From Vibrio furnissii CIP 102972 (lineage in GTDB: Bacteria > Pseudomonadota > Gammaproteobacteria > Enterobacterales > Vibrionaceae), in NCBI RefSeq assembly GCF_000176175.1, contig NZ_ACZP01000014.1, positions 1,302,001-1,366,000 of the forward strand: a stretch of 64,000 nucleotides of DNA, in the 5' to 3' direction. Under the pieces are notes generated by a model that saw only the letters and a program-made list of their open reading frames with translations, did no database searches and was not told the origin of the DNA. Within the stretch, counting starts at the first letter, position 1; every line of letters begins with the position of its first letter. A program made the position numbers and the translations under genes. This document shows, piece after piece, positions 36,442 through 44,321 of the stretch.

Positions 36442-36472
36442 GCCAAAAAATGGGCATCCATGCCACACTTTT

Positions 36473-37066
36473 TTAAGCTACTTCTAGCCAGAATTTCTCG
36501 AGTTCCTTGATCTCGTTATTTATTCTGTCATAGGTTTTTTCGTAGTTACCATTGAAGAAGTACTCTTTGCCAGAAGTTAAATCTAGGACTGAATATTCAA
36601 AACCACTGTCACTAATTGACTCCTCCATCAAAGCACAGATTATATTTGCTCTCTCCTGAGTCATTTTGTCACTACTACTGAAATGGAGCTTAACTAGGCG
36701 TGGTTGACCGTTTAACACAACATGGAGTTCAGGATTACAAGTGATGCTAGTTTGTGAAAAGTTGTAGTGTTCTCTTGGTGGATCAAAAGCCTTAATATTT
36801 TTACCAGATTGCCAATCTTTAAAAGTATTGACGATCATTTCATATTTTTTCTTTTTAGTTCCCTCTTGACGGTTGCATATAGTGTAAAGGTGAGAAATAT
36901 GTCGCTTTGCAATGAAAAGACGTTTAATCGAGTTTCGCAACGGACCATAGTAGTCACGAAAAGCGGCGTAAGGCTCGCGATTAGCGATGTTTTTTACCCT
37001 TGTCTGCTTTGGCTTTCCCGAAGTTACAACGATTAAAGAAAACTCAGACACACTTAATGTAGGCAT
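36473..37066 (-). CDS. Hypothetical protein, reverse-oriented cassette gene (cassette 47)
   Basis: 197 residues from ATG 37066, with GAGGA about seven bases upstream. Soluble alpha/beta protein with a basic middle (IKRLFIAKRH, EGTKKKKYEM) and a C-terminal acidic helix NNEIKELEKFWLEVA. It reads against the array and has about 165 bp of non-coding leader (37067-37234), so it should carry its own promoter. No family recognised. Confidence 0.7.
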   Translation of the reverse strand: MPTLSVSEFSLIVVTSGKPKQTRVKNIANREPYAAFRDYYGPLRNSIKRLFIAKRHISHLYTICNRQEGTKKKKYEMIVNTFKDWQSGKNIKAFDPPREHYNFSQTSITCNPELHVVLNGQPRLVKLHFSSSDKMTQERANIICALMEESISDSGFEYSVLDLTSGKEYFFNGNYEKTYDRINNEIKELEKFWLEVA

Positions 37067-37234
37067 TCAAAATCCTCAAGTTATTGGCTCGATGTCACAT
37101 TATCATTTATGCTATGTGTTGCAATGTAACATTATTGGGTTTGTGGTTATTTCATTCGGTTTCATCTGAAAATGTGACTTGTCCATATGTGGTGTATTTT
37201 TTGATTGTAAATACAATATGTGGTGTTTTCTGGC

Positions 37235-37355
37235 TAACAAACTGTTTAAGAGGGATTCGCAACGCGTGGCATTTTTAGCCATGCGTTGGTTTAAGTGTTT
37301 AAGGTGATATGCGGCGGCTTCTGTATTGCGTTGCTCACCCCTTAACAGGGCGTTA
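37235..37355 (+). repeat. attC 47
   Basis: 121 bp, type B. Confidence 0.92.
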
Positions 37356-37392
37356 GTTTGCAATAAATCCAAGATCAAATGGAGATATAGAA

Positions 37393-38181
37393 TTGCTAGA
37401 GTTGGTATCTTTTGTTTATTTCCTAATTTTGTTTTCTGGTTTGCTTGGGCATGTAAATAGAGGGAGAGAAATTGAACGAATCTCTAATGAAGTATACGGT
37501 TTGCAATTGTATACGGGCATGACGCTGATTTATTACGTCTACCTTTTAATCTTAGCTAAATGTACAACAGTGCCTGGTAGCCCATTGTTTATGGTTGTTC
37601 CCATCATACTTACACTGACCGTTGTTAGTTATTATTGGGCTCGCTTTAAAGACGCTCGAGATGTCATTGTTGACTCTTTCCTATTCAAAGTAAGTTCTTT
37701 CTTATCCTTATTGGGTTGCAACATTGCCAGCATCTATTTGTCAGCCAATGTTATAGAAGTACTAACAAGTACTGCTGCTCCAGACTTGCAGCACTATGTT
37801 GATATGGCACGGTGGGTATATTTCATTATGCTGATGTTAGTCGTTACCCAAATAATTTTTGGACTATCCATGTTGGGGGCTATGTTTATCCCTTTAGTGA
37901 AATGTCCTGATGAACGAGATGTACTTTCCTTTGCCATGACGCCATTAGGATCACTGTATGTTCTAAATCTTGCTTTCCTTGGGTTTCTTGTTAAATACTC
38001 ACTAGACGAATCGTATCTTTCAGAATATCTCTATGTGGCATTCCACAATAATCTGTCTGGTGAAGAGAAAATTTGTACTAACTTAGATGAGAGCGCAAAG
38101 CTTACACTTATCGGTAACAAGCAAGCTCTCGTAGCTACTAAAGATAATAAAGTCACGTTTTCTAAGGTAGACTGCGAGTAG
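37393..38181 (+). CDS. Multi-pass membrane protein (cassette 48)
   Basis: 262 residues from TTG 37393 (GGAGA eight bases upstream). Six or more membrane helices (1-20, 42-58, 65-82, 97-120, 140-170, 188-203), with a soluble C-terminal tail of about 55 residues containing Cys-Thr-Asn and Asp-Cys-Glu. No transporter signature recognised. Confidence 0.67.
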   Translation: MLELVSFVYFLILFSGLLGHVNRGREIERISNEVYGLQLYTGMTLIYYVYLLILAKCTTVPGSPLFMVVPIILTLTVVSYYWARFKDARDVIVDSFLFKVSSFLSLLGCNIASIYLSANVIEVLTSTAAPDLQHYVDMARWVYFIMLMLVVTQIIFGLSMLGAMFIPLVKCPDERDVLSFAMTPLGSLYVLNLAFLGFLVKYSLDESYLSEYLYVAFHNNLSGEEKICTNLDESAKLTLIGNKQALVATKDNKVTFSKVDCE

Positions 38182-38186
38182 CAAAC

Positions 38187-38306
38187 TAACAAACAATTCA
38201 AGCTGATTCGCAACGCTTGGCAATTTTGGTTTAAATACGCTTTAGTGTGTATGGCGCAAAGGGTTAGGTTCAGTGGCAGCGTTGCTCACAACTTAATTGG
38301 GCGTTA
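38187..38306 (+). repeat. attC 48
   Basis: 120 bp, type C (TAACAAACAATTCAAG). Confidence 0.92.
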
Positions 38307-38731
38307 TGTAGCTTTATCAATCTTGGTGTTTATATCCAGTTGTCTTAGGCAAATGGTTCGCGGATAGTTCATTTATCGCAAGGTGTGGCGCGCATTATGT
38401 TATCGAAACGTCTGCGTGTAATGTCGGTTCTGTTCGTTAGGTTTTCCCTACACAAAAGCGATCTTTGTCGCTGGTCGTTTGAATCCAAGGGCGCTGGCCG
38501 TTTTGCCTACTCAATTTCGTGAACCACTTCAGGTAATTTGGCTGCGGCAAGATTCGCTGCTTGTTCAGCTTTTCTTGGGTGGTTAAATTGAAGCTGAAAG
38601 TCAGGCTACATAACAAAGCGTTCAAGCGGGACTCATGCCACGTGGCATTTTTGGTTTGCGGTGAGTTTTGGTGGTGAAAGTGGTTTGCGGAAGGTTAGTT
38701 TATACGGCATTCGCCCCTTAACGCGGCGTTA
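38307..38731 (+). repeat. Non-coding cassette family, copy 19, mosaic (attC 38611-38731)
   Basis: Left edge TTTATCAATCTTGG of subfamily 2 with the subfamily 1 stem (GCGGATAGTTCATTTATCGC). Ends TGTAGC/GCTACA. Confidence 0.88.
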
Positions 38732-39156
38732 TGTAGCTTTATAAATTTTGGTGTTTATATCCAGTTGTCTTTGGTAAATGGTTCGCGGATAGTTCATCTA
38801 TCGCAAGGTGTGGCGAGCATTATGTTATCGAAACTTCTGTGTGCAATGTCGGTTCCGTTCGTTAGGTTCTCCCTACACAAAAGCGATCTTTGTCGCTGGT
38901 CGATTTGAATCCACAGACGCTGGTCTTTTTGTCTGTCCAATTTCGTGAACCACTTCAGGTAATTTGGGCGCGGCAAGATTCGCTGCTTGTTCAGCTTTTC
39001 TTGGGTGGTAAATTGAAGCTGAAAGGTAGGTTACATAACAAAGCGTTCAAGCGGGACTCATGCCGCGTGGCATTTTTGGTTTGCGGTGAGCTTTGGTGGT
39101 GAAAGTGGTCTGCGGAAGGTTGGTTTGTGCGGCATTCACCCCTTAGCGCGGCGTTA
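38732..39156 (+). repeat. Non-coding cassette family, copy 20 (attC 39036-39156)
   Basis: Subfamily 1. End reads GGTTACA rather than GGCTACA. The attC right arm has CCTTAGCGCGGCGTTA. Confidence 0.9.
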
Positions 39157-39192
39157 TAAGACTTCAGCTTTGTGAAGCGTAGCCAATATTCC
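39157..39192 (+). other. Minimal 36-bp spacer cassette (cassette 51)
   Basis: Only TAAGACTTCAGCTTTGTGAA and 17 further bases lie between two attC sites. It contains a CTTCA/TGAAG hairpin and no gene. Its start pairs with the end of the next cassette rather than its own. Confidence 0.7.
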
Positions 39193-39332
39193 TAACAAAG
39201 AGTTTAAGAGTGATTCCCAACGCTTGGCATTTTTGGTTCATTTTGTTTTAATAGTCACAGTTCGGATTTAGTGTTTACGGCACAATAATCTAGGCAATGT
39301 GGTTGCGTTGTTCACCACTTAATGCGGCGTTA
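39193..39332 (+). repeat. attC 51, long and nested
   Basis: 140 bp. Arms TAACAAAGAGTTTAAG and CTTAATGCGGCGTTA, with an extra segment (TTCATTTTGTTTTAATAGTC) in the centre. Flanks AATATTCC and GCGAATAT extend its stem, although they belong to two apparent cassettes. Confidence 0.85.
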
Positions 39333-39391
39333 GCGAATATAGAGATTTAACAAAGAATCGATGAAACTTAGATGTGACTATCCAGTAGAAC

Positions 39392-39427
39392 AAAAAAAAG
39401 CTCAAGCACTGCAATGCTTGAGCTTTG
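39392..39427 (-). terminator. Terminator of the TisB-like gene
   Basis: Perfect 10-bp stem AGCTCAAGCA/TGCTTGAGCT with a 6-nt loop. In the minus-strand direction it is followed by an unbroken T-run (8 A on the plus strand at 39392-39399). It lies 17 bp after the peptide stop codon. Confidence 0.85.
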
Positions 39428-39443
39428 TTGCGTTTCAAGAATA

Positions 39444-39524
39444 TTACTTCAGGAACGTCTCTACTACTTTAATCAGGAGTTTGAGCAGATCTACTACTAA
39501 GTCTGCATAAGCAGGTTTTATCAT
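39444..39524 (-). CDS. TisB-like type I toxin candidate (26 residues)
   Basis: Too short for usual gene finders. ATG 39524 with AGAGG seven bases upstream; 26 codons, beginning MIKPAYADLV and ending KVVETFLK. The centre alternates Leu/Val with Asp and Lys (DLLKLLIKVV), one short amphipathic helix. Size, charge pattern and the LLKL...FLK ending resemble E. coli TisB, an inner-membrane type I toxin. It has its own terminator, a structured leader and an opposite-strand terminator over the leader, the layout of a toxin-antisense pair. Toxicity is inferred. Confidence 0.7.
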   Translation of the reverse strand: MIKPAYADLVVDLLKLLIKVVETFLK

Positions 39525-39545
39525 AAGCCCTCTTTGTTGAAGTTT

Positions 39546-39570
39546 ACCCTGCGATAGCGGGGTTTTCGTG
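39546..39570 (+). terminator. Plus-strand terminator over the toxin leader
   Basis: Stem ACCCTGC/GCGGGGT (one U-G pair) with a GATA loop, followed by TTTT. It would end a plus-strand RNA that is antisense to the toxin ribosome site and start codon. The start of that RNA cannot be fixed; a weak candidate -10 TATCAT lies at 39519-39524. Confidence 0.65.
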
Positions 39571-39571
39571 T

Positions 39572-39589
39572 TTCTATCGATTGATAGAA
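39572..39589. promoter_or_regulatory. Inverted repeat in the toxin leader, near its candidate promoter
   Basis: TTCTATC / GATAGAA with a 4-nt loop, between the toxin start codon and a minus-strand TAGAAT -10-like hexamer (39595-39600). May be a leader hairpin or a repressor site. It is not a LexA box. Confidence 0.5.
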
Positions 39590-39694
39590 GGTTGATTCTA
39601 CTTCATCGCCAACTATTAATGAACAAGACGCCAAGTGTACGTTGTCTTAATGAGCACTAAATCACATAAAAATTCAATCAAATCAAACGTCTTA

Positions 39695-39814
39695 TAACAA
39701 AGCGTTTAAGGCAGATTCGCAACGCTTGGCAGTTTCGGTTTGAATCAGGTTTGGTGTTTACGGCACAATATTTTAGGTAGGTGGTCGCGTTGCTCACTAC
39801 TTAACGCGGCGTTA
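39695..39814 (+). repeat. attC 52
   Basis: 120 bp (TAACAAAGCGTTTAAGGC ... CTTAACGCGGCGTTA). The preceding GTCTTA pairs with TAAGAC at 39157, i.e. across the nested attC 51. Confidence 0.9.
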
Positions 39815-39838
39815 GCTTAATGTGAGAAAAAGTTATAT

Positions 39839-40969
39839 ATGAGCAAATATACCGAAAATTTGGCACAGTTTAGAGCATGGGACTCCATTTTTAATGCATC
39901 AGCACTGAAACAATTTAGTGCGTTTGACTCTGTTGTTAACTCAGCAGCATTGAAACAATTTAGTGCGTTTGACTCTGTTGTTAACTCAGCAGCATTGAAA
40001 CAATTTAGTGCGTTTGACTCTGTTGTTAACTCAGCAGCATTGAAACAGTTGAGTGCGTTTGACTCTGTTGTTAACTCAGCAGCATTGAAACAGTTGAGTG
40101 CGTTTGACTCTGTTGTTAACTCAGCAGCATTGAAACAGTTGAGTGCGTTTGACTCTGTTGTTAACTCAGCAGTATTGAAACAGTTGAGTGCGTTTGACTC
40201 TGTTGTTAACTCAGCAGCATTGAAACAGTTGAGTGCGTTTGACTCTGTTGTTAACTCAGCAGCATTGAAACAGTTGAGTGCGTTTGACTCTGTTGTTAAC
40301 TCAGCAGCATTGAAACAGTTGAGTGCGTTTAACTCTGTTGTTAATTCAGCAGCATTGAAACAGTTGAGTGTGTTAGAGTCTATTGTTAACGCAGCAACAT
40401 TGAAGCAGCTTAATGCATTTGATTCTATTGTTAGCGCTTCATCTTTGATGCACTTTGATACTCTAAATTCTTTATACACAGAGCAAGAATTATCTGAATT
40501 TTCTGAGGTATTATCGGAAGCTGGTGATTCCTTCCAAAAGGGCGAGCCGTCTCAACAAGATATTGAAAACACGTTTAAAAAATTACCCGTTTTCTTTCTC
40601 CTATTCCTCAAGTATCTATTTAACTGTGTTGTGATGCCACTTTTTGTTTCGCTCTATTTGCACCCAATATTGGCAGAATATCTCAAAAATAACAGCGAAC
40701 CTCGTCGGGTGCAGATAAGTGCAATCAAGAAACTACCTCAAAATGCTGGCATAGAGATAGGTGCTGCCAATAGGTTTATTAGTGGTGATGGAGTGCGTTT
40801 AAGATCTTCTTCCTCAATAAAGTCTGAAGTTATCTCTAATCTAAGCTTTGGGCAATTGGTGTACGTATTGGAAAAAGAACGTAGTTGGGTAAAGGTTGCT
40901 GTTCCTCAAAAGGATGGTAATACCCTTGAGGGATGGGTGTTTAATGAGTATACAGAGCGCTTTAAATAA
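39839..40969 (+). CDS. Tandem 15-residue-repeat protein with membrane helix and SH3 domain (cassette 53)
   Basis: 376 residues. After a 21-residue start come 12 repeats of ALKQ(L/F)SAFDSVVNSA (about 22-201), the last ones degenerate. Then an acidic helix, a membrane segment at about 250-275 (FFLLFLKYLFNCVVMPLFVS) and a bacterial SH3 domain at the C-terminus (VRLRSSSSIKSEVISNLSFG, WVKVAV, LEGWVFNEY). The SH3 end is probably on the far side of the membrane, the repeats on the near side. Function unknown; a sensor or scaffold is possible. Confidence 0.8.
   Translation: MSKYTENLAQFRAWDSIFNASALKQFSAFDSVVNSAALKQFSAFDSVVNSAALKQFSAFDSVVNSAALKQLSAFDSVVNSAALKQLSAFDSVVNSAALKQLSAFDSVVNSAVLKQLSAFDSVVNSAALKQLSAFDSVVNSAALKQLSAFDSVVNSAALKQLSAFNSVVNSAALKQLSVLESIVNAATLKQLNAFDSIVSASSLMHFDTLNSLYTEQELSEFSEVLSEAGDSFQKGEPSQQDIENTFKKLPVFFLLFLKYLFNCVVMPLFVSLYLHPILAEYLKNNSEPRRVQISAIKKLPQNAGIEIGAANRFISGDGVRLRSSSSIKSEVISNLSFGQLVYVLEKERSWVKVAVPQKDGNTLEGWVFNEYTERFK
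39902..40441 (+). repeat. 45-bp tandem repeat, 12 units
   Basis: Unit GCATTGAAACAGTTGAGTGC...GTTGTTAACTCAGCA, in frame within the repeat protein. Central units are almost identical at DNA level, while the first three (CAATTT) and the last three differ, so the central units were amplified recently. Confidence 0.93.
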
Positions 40970-40975
40970 TTTAGC

Positions 40976-41095
40976 TAACAAACTGTTTAAGAGTGATTCG
41001 CAACGCTTGGCATTTTTGCTATGCGTTGCGTTTAGTGTTTAAGGTGGTATGCGGGAGCTTCGGCATTGCGTTGCTCACACCTTAACAGGGCGTTA
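40976..41095 (+). repeat. attC 53
   Basis: 120 bp, type B. Confidence 0.92.
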
Positions 41096-41520
41096 TGTAG
41101 CTTTATAAATTTTGGTGCTTATATCCAGCTGTCTTTGGCAAATGGTTCGCGGATAGTTTATCTATCGCCAGGTGTGGCGAGCATTATGTTATCGAAACGT
41201 CTGCGTGCAATGTCGGTTTCGTTCGTTAGGTTTTCTCTACGCAAAAGCGATCTTTGTCGCTGGTCGATTTGAATCCACGGACGCTGGTCTTTTTATCTAC
41301 CCAATTTCGTGAACCAAATCAGGTAATTTGGCTGCGGCAAGATTTGCTGCTTGTTCAGCTTTTCTTGGGTGGTAAATTGAAGCTGAAAGGCAGGCTACAT
41401 AACAAAGCGTTCAAGCGGGACTCATGCCGCGTGGCATTTTTGGTTTGCGGTGAGTTTTGGTGGTGAAAGTGGTCCGCGGAAACTTGGTTTGTGCGGCATT
41501 CGCCCCTTAACGCGGCGTTA
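41096..41520 (+). repeat. Non-coding cassette family, copy 21 (attC 41400-41520)
   Basis: Last copy before the distal end. Subfamily 1, perfect TTCAGCTT/AAGCTGAA stem, ends TGTAGC/GCTACA. No further copies occur after 41520. Confidence 0.9.
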
Positions 41521-41595
41521 TGCCACTTTATTGATTATGTCGAAATGCTTGTATAATTTTAAAGTTAAGTCAGTAACAGGGAAGCTAGTGGCAAA

Positions 41596-42150
41596 ATGAA
41601 GATGATATTTGTAGATGCGGAAAATATTGGCTTAAAAGAGCTAGAAAGAGTTAGAGCATCAGTTATTGATAAAGTGTTCGTTTTCTCCAAATTGGAGTCT
41701 GTTCAACTGGTGTGTGAAAAATCACTTTTCTTGTACTTGTCCGATTATCCCTCAGGTGCAAATCAAGCTGACTTTTATATCATTGCTTATCTATCTAAAG
41801 TTTTGTTAGCCCTAGAAAAAAAGCAATTTGGTACGGTTAATTTTGAACTTTACAGCAACGATGAGAATTTAATCTCTGCATTCGAGTTTCAATGTAGGCA
41901 ATTAGGAGCTAACGTCAAAAGTATACGAACAAAAGATGACACAGTAGTGCAAATGCCTAGTGTACAGAAAAGTAGTACCGCTGAAGATAAAGTGTTTTCC
42001 GCACTTAAGTCACCAAGGCCGTTGGATCCAAGTTTACAGAAACAGCTAGGTTTATCTAAATCTGATTTTTCTAAGGCTATCAATGAGCTGACTAAATCTA
42101 AAAAGATTCAGCGCTCTTCAGAAAGTAAACGTAAATGGGTTCGTTGTTAA
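41596..42150 (+). CDS. NYN/PIN-like RNase with C-terminal winged helix (cassette 55)
   Basis: 184 residues. MKMIFVDAENIG gives Asp7 and Asn10; NQADFYIIAYLSK gives Asp59; LYSNDENLISAFEFQCRQLGA gives Asp89, the acidic set of NYN/PIN nuclease folds. Residues 130-184 (AEDKVFSALKSP, LGLSKSDFSKAINELTKSKKIQ) look like a winged helix. Single-gene cassette. RNase activity is inferred from the fold. Confidence 0.72.
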   Translation: MKMIFVDAENIGLKELERVRASVIDKVFVFSKLESVQLVCEKSLFLYLSDYPSGANQADFYIIAYLSKVLLALEKKQFGTVNFELYSNDENLISAFEFQCRQLGANVKSIRTKDDTVVQMPSVQKSSTAEDKVFSALKSPRPLDPSLQKQLGLSKSDFSKAINELTKSKKIQRSSESKRKWVRC

Positions 42151-42158
42151 CAGTGGCA

Positions 42159-42251
42159 TAACAAAGCGTTTAAGAGCGATTCCGCAACGCGTGCCAGTTT
42201 CGCTTCGCTCACAGTATGGCACGCATCACGTCACGCCTTAACGCGGCGTTA
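42159..42251 (+). repeat. attC 55, short
   Basis: 93 bp. Arms TAACAAAGCGTTTAAG and CTTAACGCGGCGTTA, centre GCCAGTTTCGCTTCGCTC. Confidence 0.9.
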
Positions 42252-42276
42252 TATTTTGTTTAATCATGGAGGATAA

Positions 42277-42738
42277 ATGGACATCGAAACGAGACTATCA
42301 GAGCTAGGGTTGGAGTTACCTCAAGCAAGCGATCCTCAGGGTAGTTATTGCAATTGTGTGAGAACTGGCAACTTACTCTATGTTTCAGGTAAAGGACCGG
42401 TGGCTGGCTTGAGCAAAGTGCCGAAGGGTAAGTTAGGTCAAGAATACACAACAGAAGAAGGTTACACTTTCGCCAAAGCTACGGGTTTAGATATTTTGGC
42501 GGCGGTTAAACTCGAACTGGGTTCGTTAGACAAAGTAGCCCGAGTTGTAAAACTCCAAGGTTTTGTTAATGCCACTAGTGACTTCGAACAACATCCTAAA
42601 GTGTTGGACGGATGCTCTGATTTAATGGCAGACGTGTTTGGTGAAAAGGGTGTTCATGCTCGTTCAGTTTTTGGAGCCATGTCCGTAAGGGGTAATTTAC
42701 CTATCATCATTGACTCCATATTTGAAATCGCAGACTAA
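42277..42738 (+). CDS. RidA/YjgF-family protein (cassette 56)
   Basis: 153 residues, ATG 42277 (GGAGG upstream). Matches the longer UK114-like subgroup: LPQASDPQGSYCNCVRTGNLLYVSGKGPV, LDKVARVVKLQGFVNATSDF and the C-terminal HARSVFGAMSVRGNLPIIIDSIFEI, with the arginine of the ligand pocket. Possible enamine/imine deaminase. Confidence 0.9.
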   Translation: MDIETRLSELGLELPQASDPQGSYCNCVRTGNLLYVSGKGPVAGLSKVPKGKLGQEYTTEEGYTFAKATGLDILAAVKLELGSLDKVARVVKLQGFVNATSDFEQHPKVLDGCSDLMADVFGEKGVHARSVFGAMSVRGNLPIIIDSIFEIAD

Positions 42739-42741
42739 ATA

Positions 42742-42864
42742 TAACAAGCAATTTAAGAGGGATTCACAACGCTTGGCATTTTTGCTTCTACTTCAAATAT
42801 AGTGTTTATGACACAATGCTTTAGGTTTGGGTGTAGGCGTTGTTCACCCCTTAATTGGGCATTA
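42742..42864 (+). repeat. attC 56 with mutated right core
   Basis: 123 bp, type C, but the crossover core reads GCATTAG instead of GCGTTAG. The next cassette ends TAAGCTAAC, so its start was originally GTTAGCTTA. The G-to-A change therefore came after insertion. Confidence 0.88.
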
Positions 42865-42921
42865 GCTTACAATATCAGCTTCGTTGCCAAGTCGTATATG
42901 TAAATAAAGGACGTAAGACCA

Positions 42922-43854
42922 ATGAATGTTCTTGATTCAATACCTGCACTGCTGTCCGCTTTTGCATCTTTAGGTGCTGCAATAGCGGCTTTCTTCTCAT
43001 TACGTATAAGTAAACAAGCTCAATCGATTACGGAATTGAATTCCCTAGCAAATCATCATGCATCTGCAACTACAGTATATGTTGAAGTAGTGAAAGAACT
43101 ATATAACGTGTCAGATTCCTTCAAAGAGATTGGCTACCAAATGTGGTCTCAATGGGGACGAGATATAGAGGATAACTACGATAATTACAGTAAGGGGGGC
43201 ACTAACCCAAGGCCATTGCGCCATGTGCTATCCAATGGTAGTGAAATGCTATCAAGCTATGCCCTAAATAATGGGCGCTGGGGCAGATCAACAAGTGATG
43301 CAATTTTGTCAATTATCCGATTTGGTATGGGTAGTTTCAGTGATGATGAGTATCAGAACTTACTCAAAAAGGCTGATGGTGCATACACAGATTTTGAAGG
43401 CGTATTTGGAACGCCTAAGGGGAGTGAGCAGATTGGTGATGCTCTGGCATTTCGATGGGTATGCTATCAACTAAATAAGCGCGTAACCAAAGAAGAATGG
43501 AGAACTGTTTGGAATAAAGCTTGGGCTAAAGGTGACTGGTTCGATAAATATGAAATAGAATACTTGAAAATTAAGTCGGTTTTTGAACAAGCGAAAGAAA
43601 GGTTAGATCATGAGAAATCAAAACTATCACCATCAGCTTTTCCTCTACATTGCAATCCAGCCCTTGAACGTAAATACGATCGTCTAATCAAGATTGTTAA
43701 TCATATCATCGAAGATGCGGATATAGAGAACTTCACTATTTACAAAGACTGGAGATTTTCGAAAGAGCTTAGTCAATTGGTTCTCTGTACAATGGCTACT
43801 GGTTTCTGTCTACATCAGCAGCTTGATAACTTGTATGTACTTGCAAATGAATAA
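42922..43854 (+). CDS. Membrane-anchored hypothetical protein (cassette 57)
   Basis: 310 residues. N-terminal helix at about 8-28 (PALLSAFASLGAAIAAFFSL), then a large helical cytoplasmic domain rich in Trp and Lys/Glu. DUF4760-like or other one-helix proteins have similar openings, but I do not recognise the family. Confidence 0.65.
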   Translation: MNVLDSIPALLSAFASLGAAIAAFFSLRISKQAQSITELNSLANHHASATTVYVEVVKELYNVSDSFKEIGYQMWSQWGRDIEDNYDNYSKGGTNPRPLRHVLSNGSEMLSSYALNNGRWGRSTSDAILSIIRFGMGSFSDDEYQNLLKKADGAYTDFEGVFGTPKGSEQIGDALAFRWVCYQLNKRVTKEEWRTVWNKAWAKGDWFDKYEIEYLKIKSVFEQAKERLDHEKSKLSPSAFPLHCNPALERKYDRLIKIVNHIIEDADIENFTIYKDWRFSKELSQLVLCTMATGFCLHQQLDNLYVLANE

Positions 43855-43872
43855 CTTAGGTATAAGTTAAGC

Positions 43873-43949
43873 TAACAAAGCATTTAAGAGTGATTCGCAA
43901 CACTTGGCAGTTTTGCTTCAAGCGTCGCTCGCACCTTAATGCGGAGTTA
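43873..43949 (+). repeat. attC 57, short and diverged
   Basis: 77 bp, type D, with the right core GCGGAGTTA and a contracted centre. Confidence 0.85.
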
Positions 43950-44057
43950 TAACTACTTGGCAGCATGATCTCCCTCGAATTACATTCTTGTAGTTTTGCA
44001 AGGGAAGGTCACTATAGTTAGTTTTTTACTTTATACAGTAACAAGTTAGGAATACAC

Positions 44058-44318
44058 ATGTTCAAGTGCCCAAACTGCTCAGCCCCGTTGACTGTATGGG
44101 ATAAGTTCAAATTCATCCCAGATAAACCAGTGATTTGTAAAAGATGTTCGCAAAAGTTATTGCCGTTTAGGGTGTATTATTTTGGAACATTTTTTGTTGC
44201 GACTTTTGGCACGTCCTCGTTAATAAACTATTTCGAATGTAATATGTTAAGTGCATCAGGGATAGCCTTGATGTGTAGCTTCTTGCTATATATATGTCAG
44301 CCAATCAGAAAAGCGTAG
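44058..44318 (+). CDS. Zinc-ribbon small membrane protein (cassette 58)
   Basis: 86 residues. Cys4-x2-Cys7 and Cys27-x2-Cys30 form a zinc ribbon, followed by two hydrophobic helices (YFGTFFVATFGTSSLI and SGIALMCSFLLYICQP). Long 108-bp leader. Function unknown. Confidence 0.7.
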   Translation: MFKCPNCSAPLTVWDKFKFIPDKPVICKRCSQKLLPFRVYYFGTFFVATFGTSSLINYFECNMLSASGIALMCSFLLYICQPIRKA

Positions 44319-44321
44319 TTA

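Noticed and set aside
39817..40479. 220-codon minus-strand frame opposite the repeat protein
   Set aside because: It stays open only because the 45-bp unit has no stop in that frame. No ribosome site; the plus-strand frame has a membrane helix and SH3 domain.
12860..41466. Recurrent open frame of about 70 codons in many non-coding cassette copies, starting TTG (protein text SLVDLNP...)
   Set aside because: Open in only some copies, no ribosome site before the TTG, runs into the attC arm for its last third, and substitutions do not avoid amino-acid change. Likely a by-product of repeat conservation.
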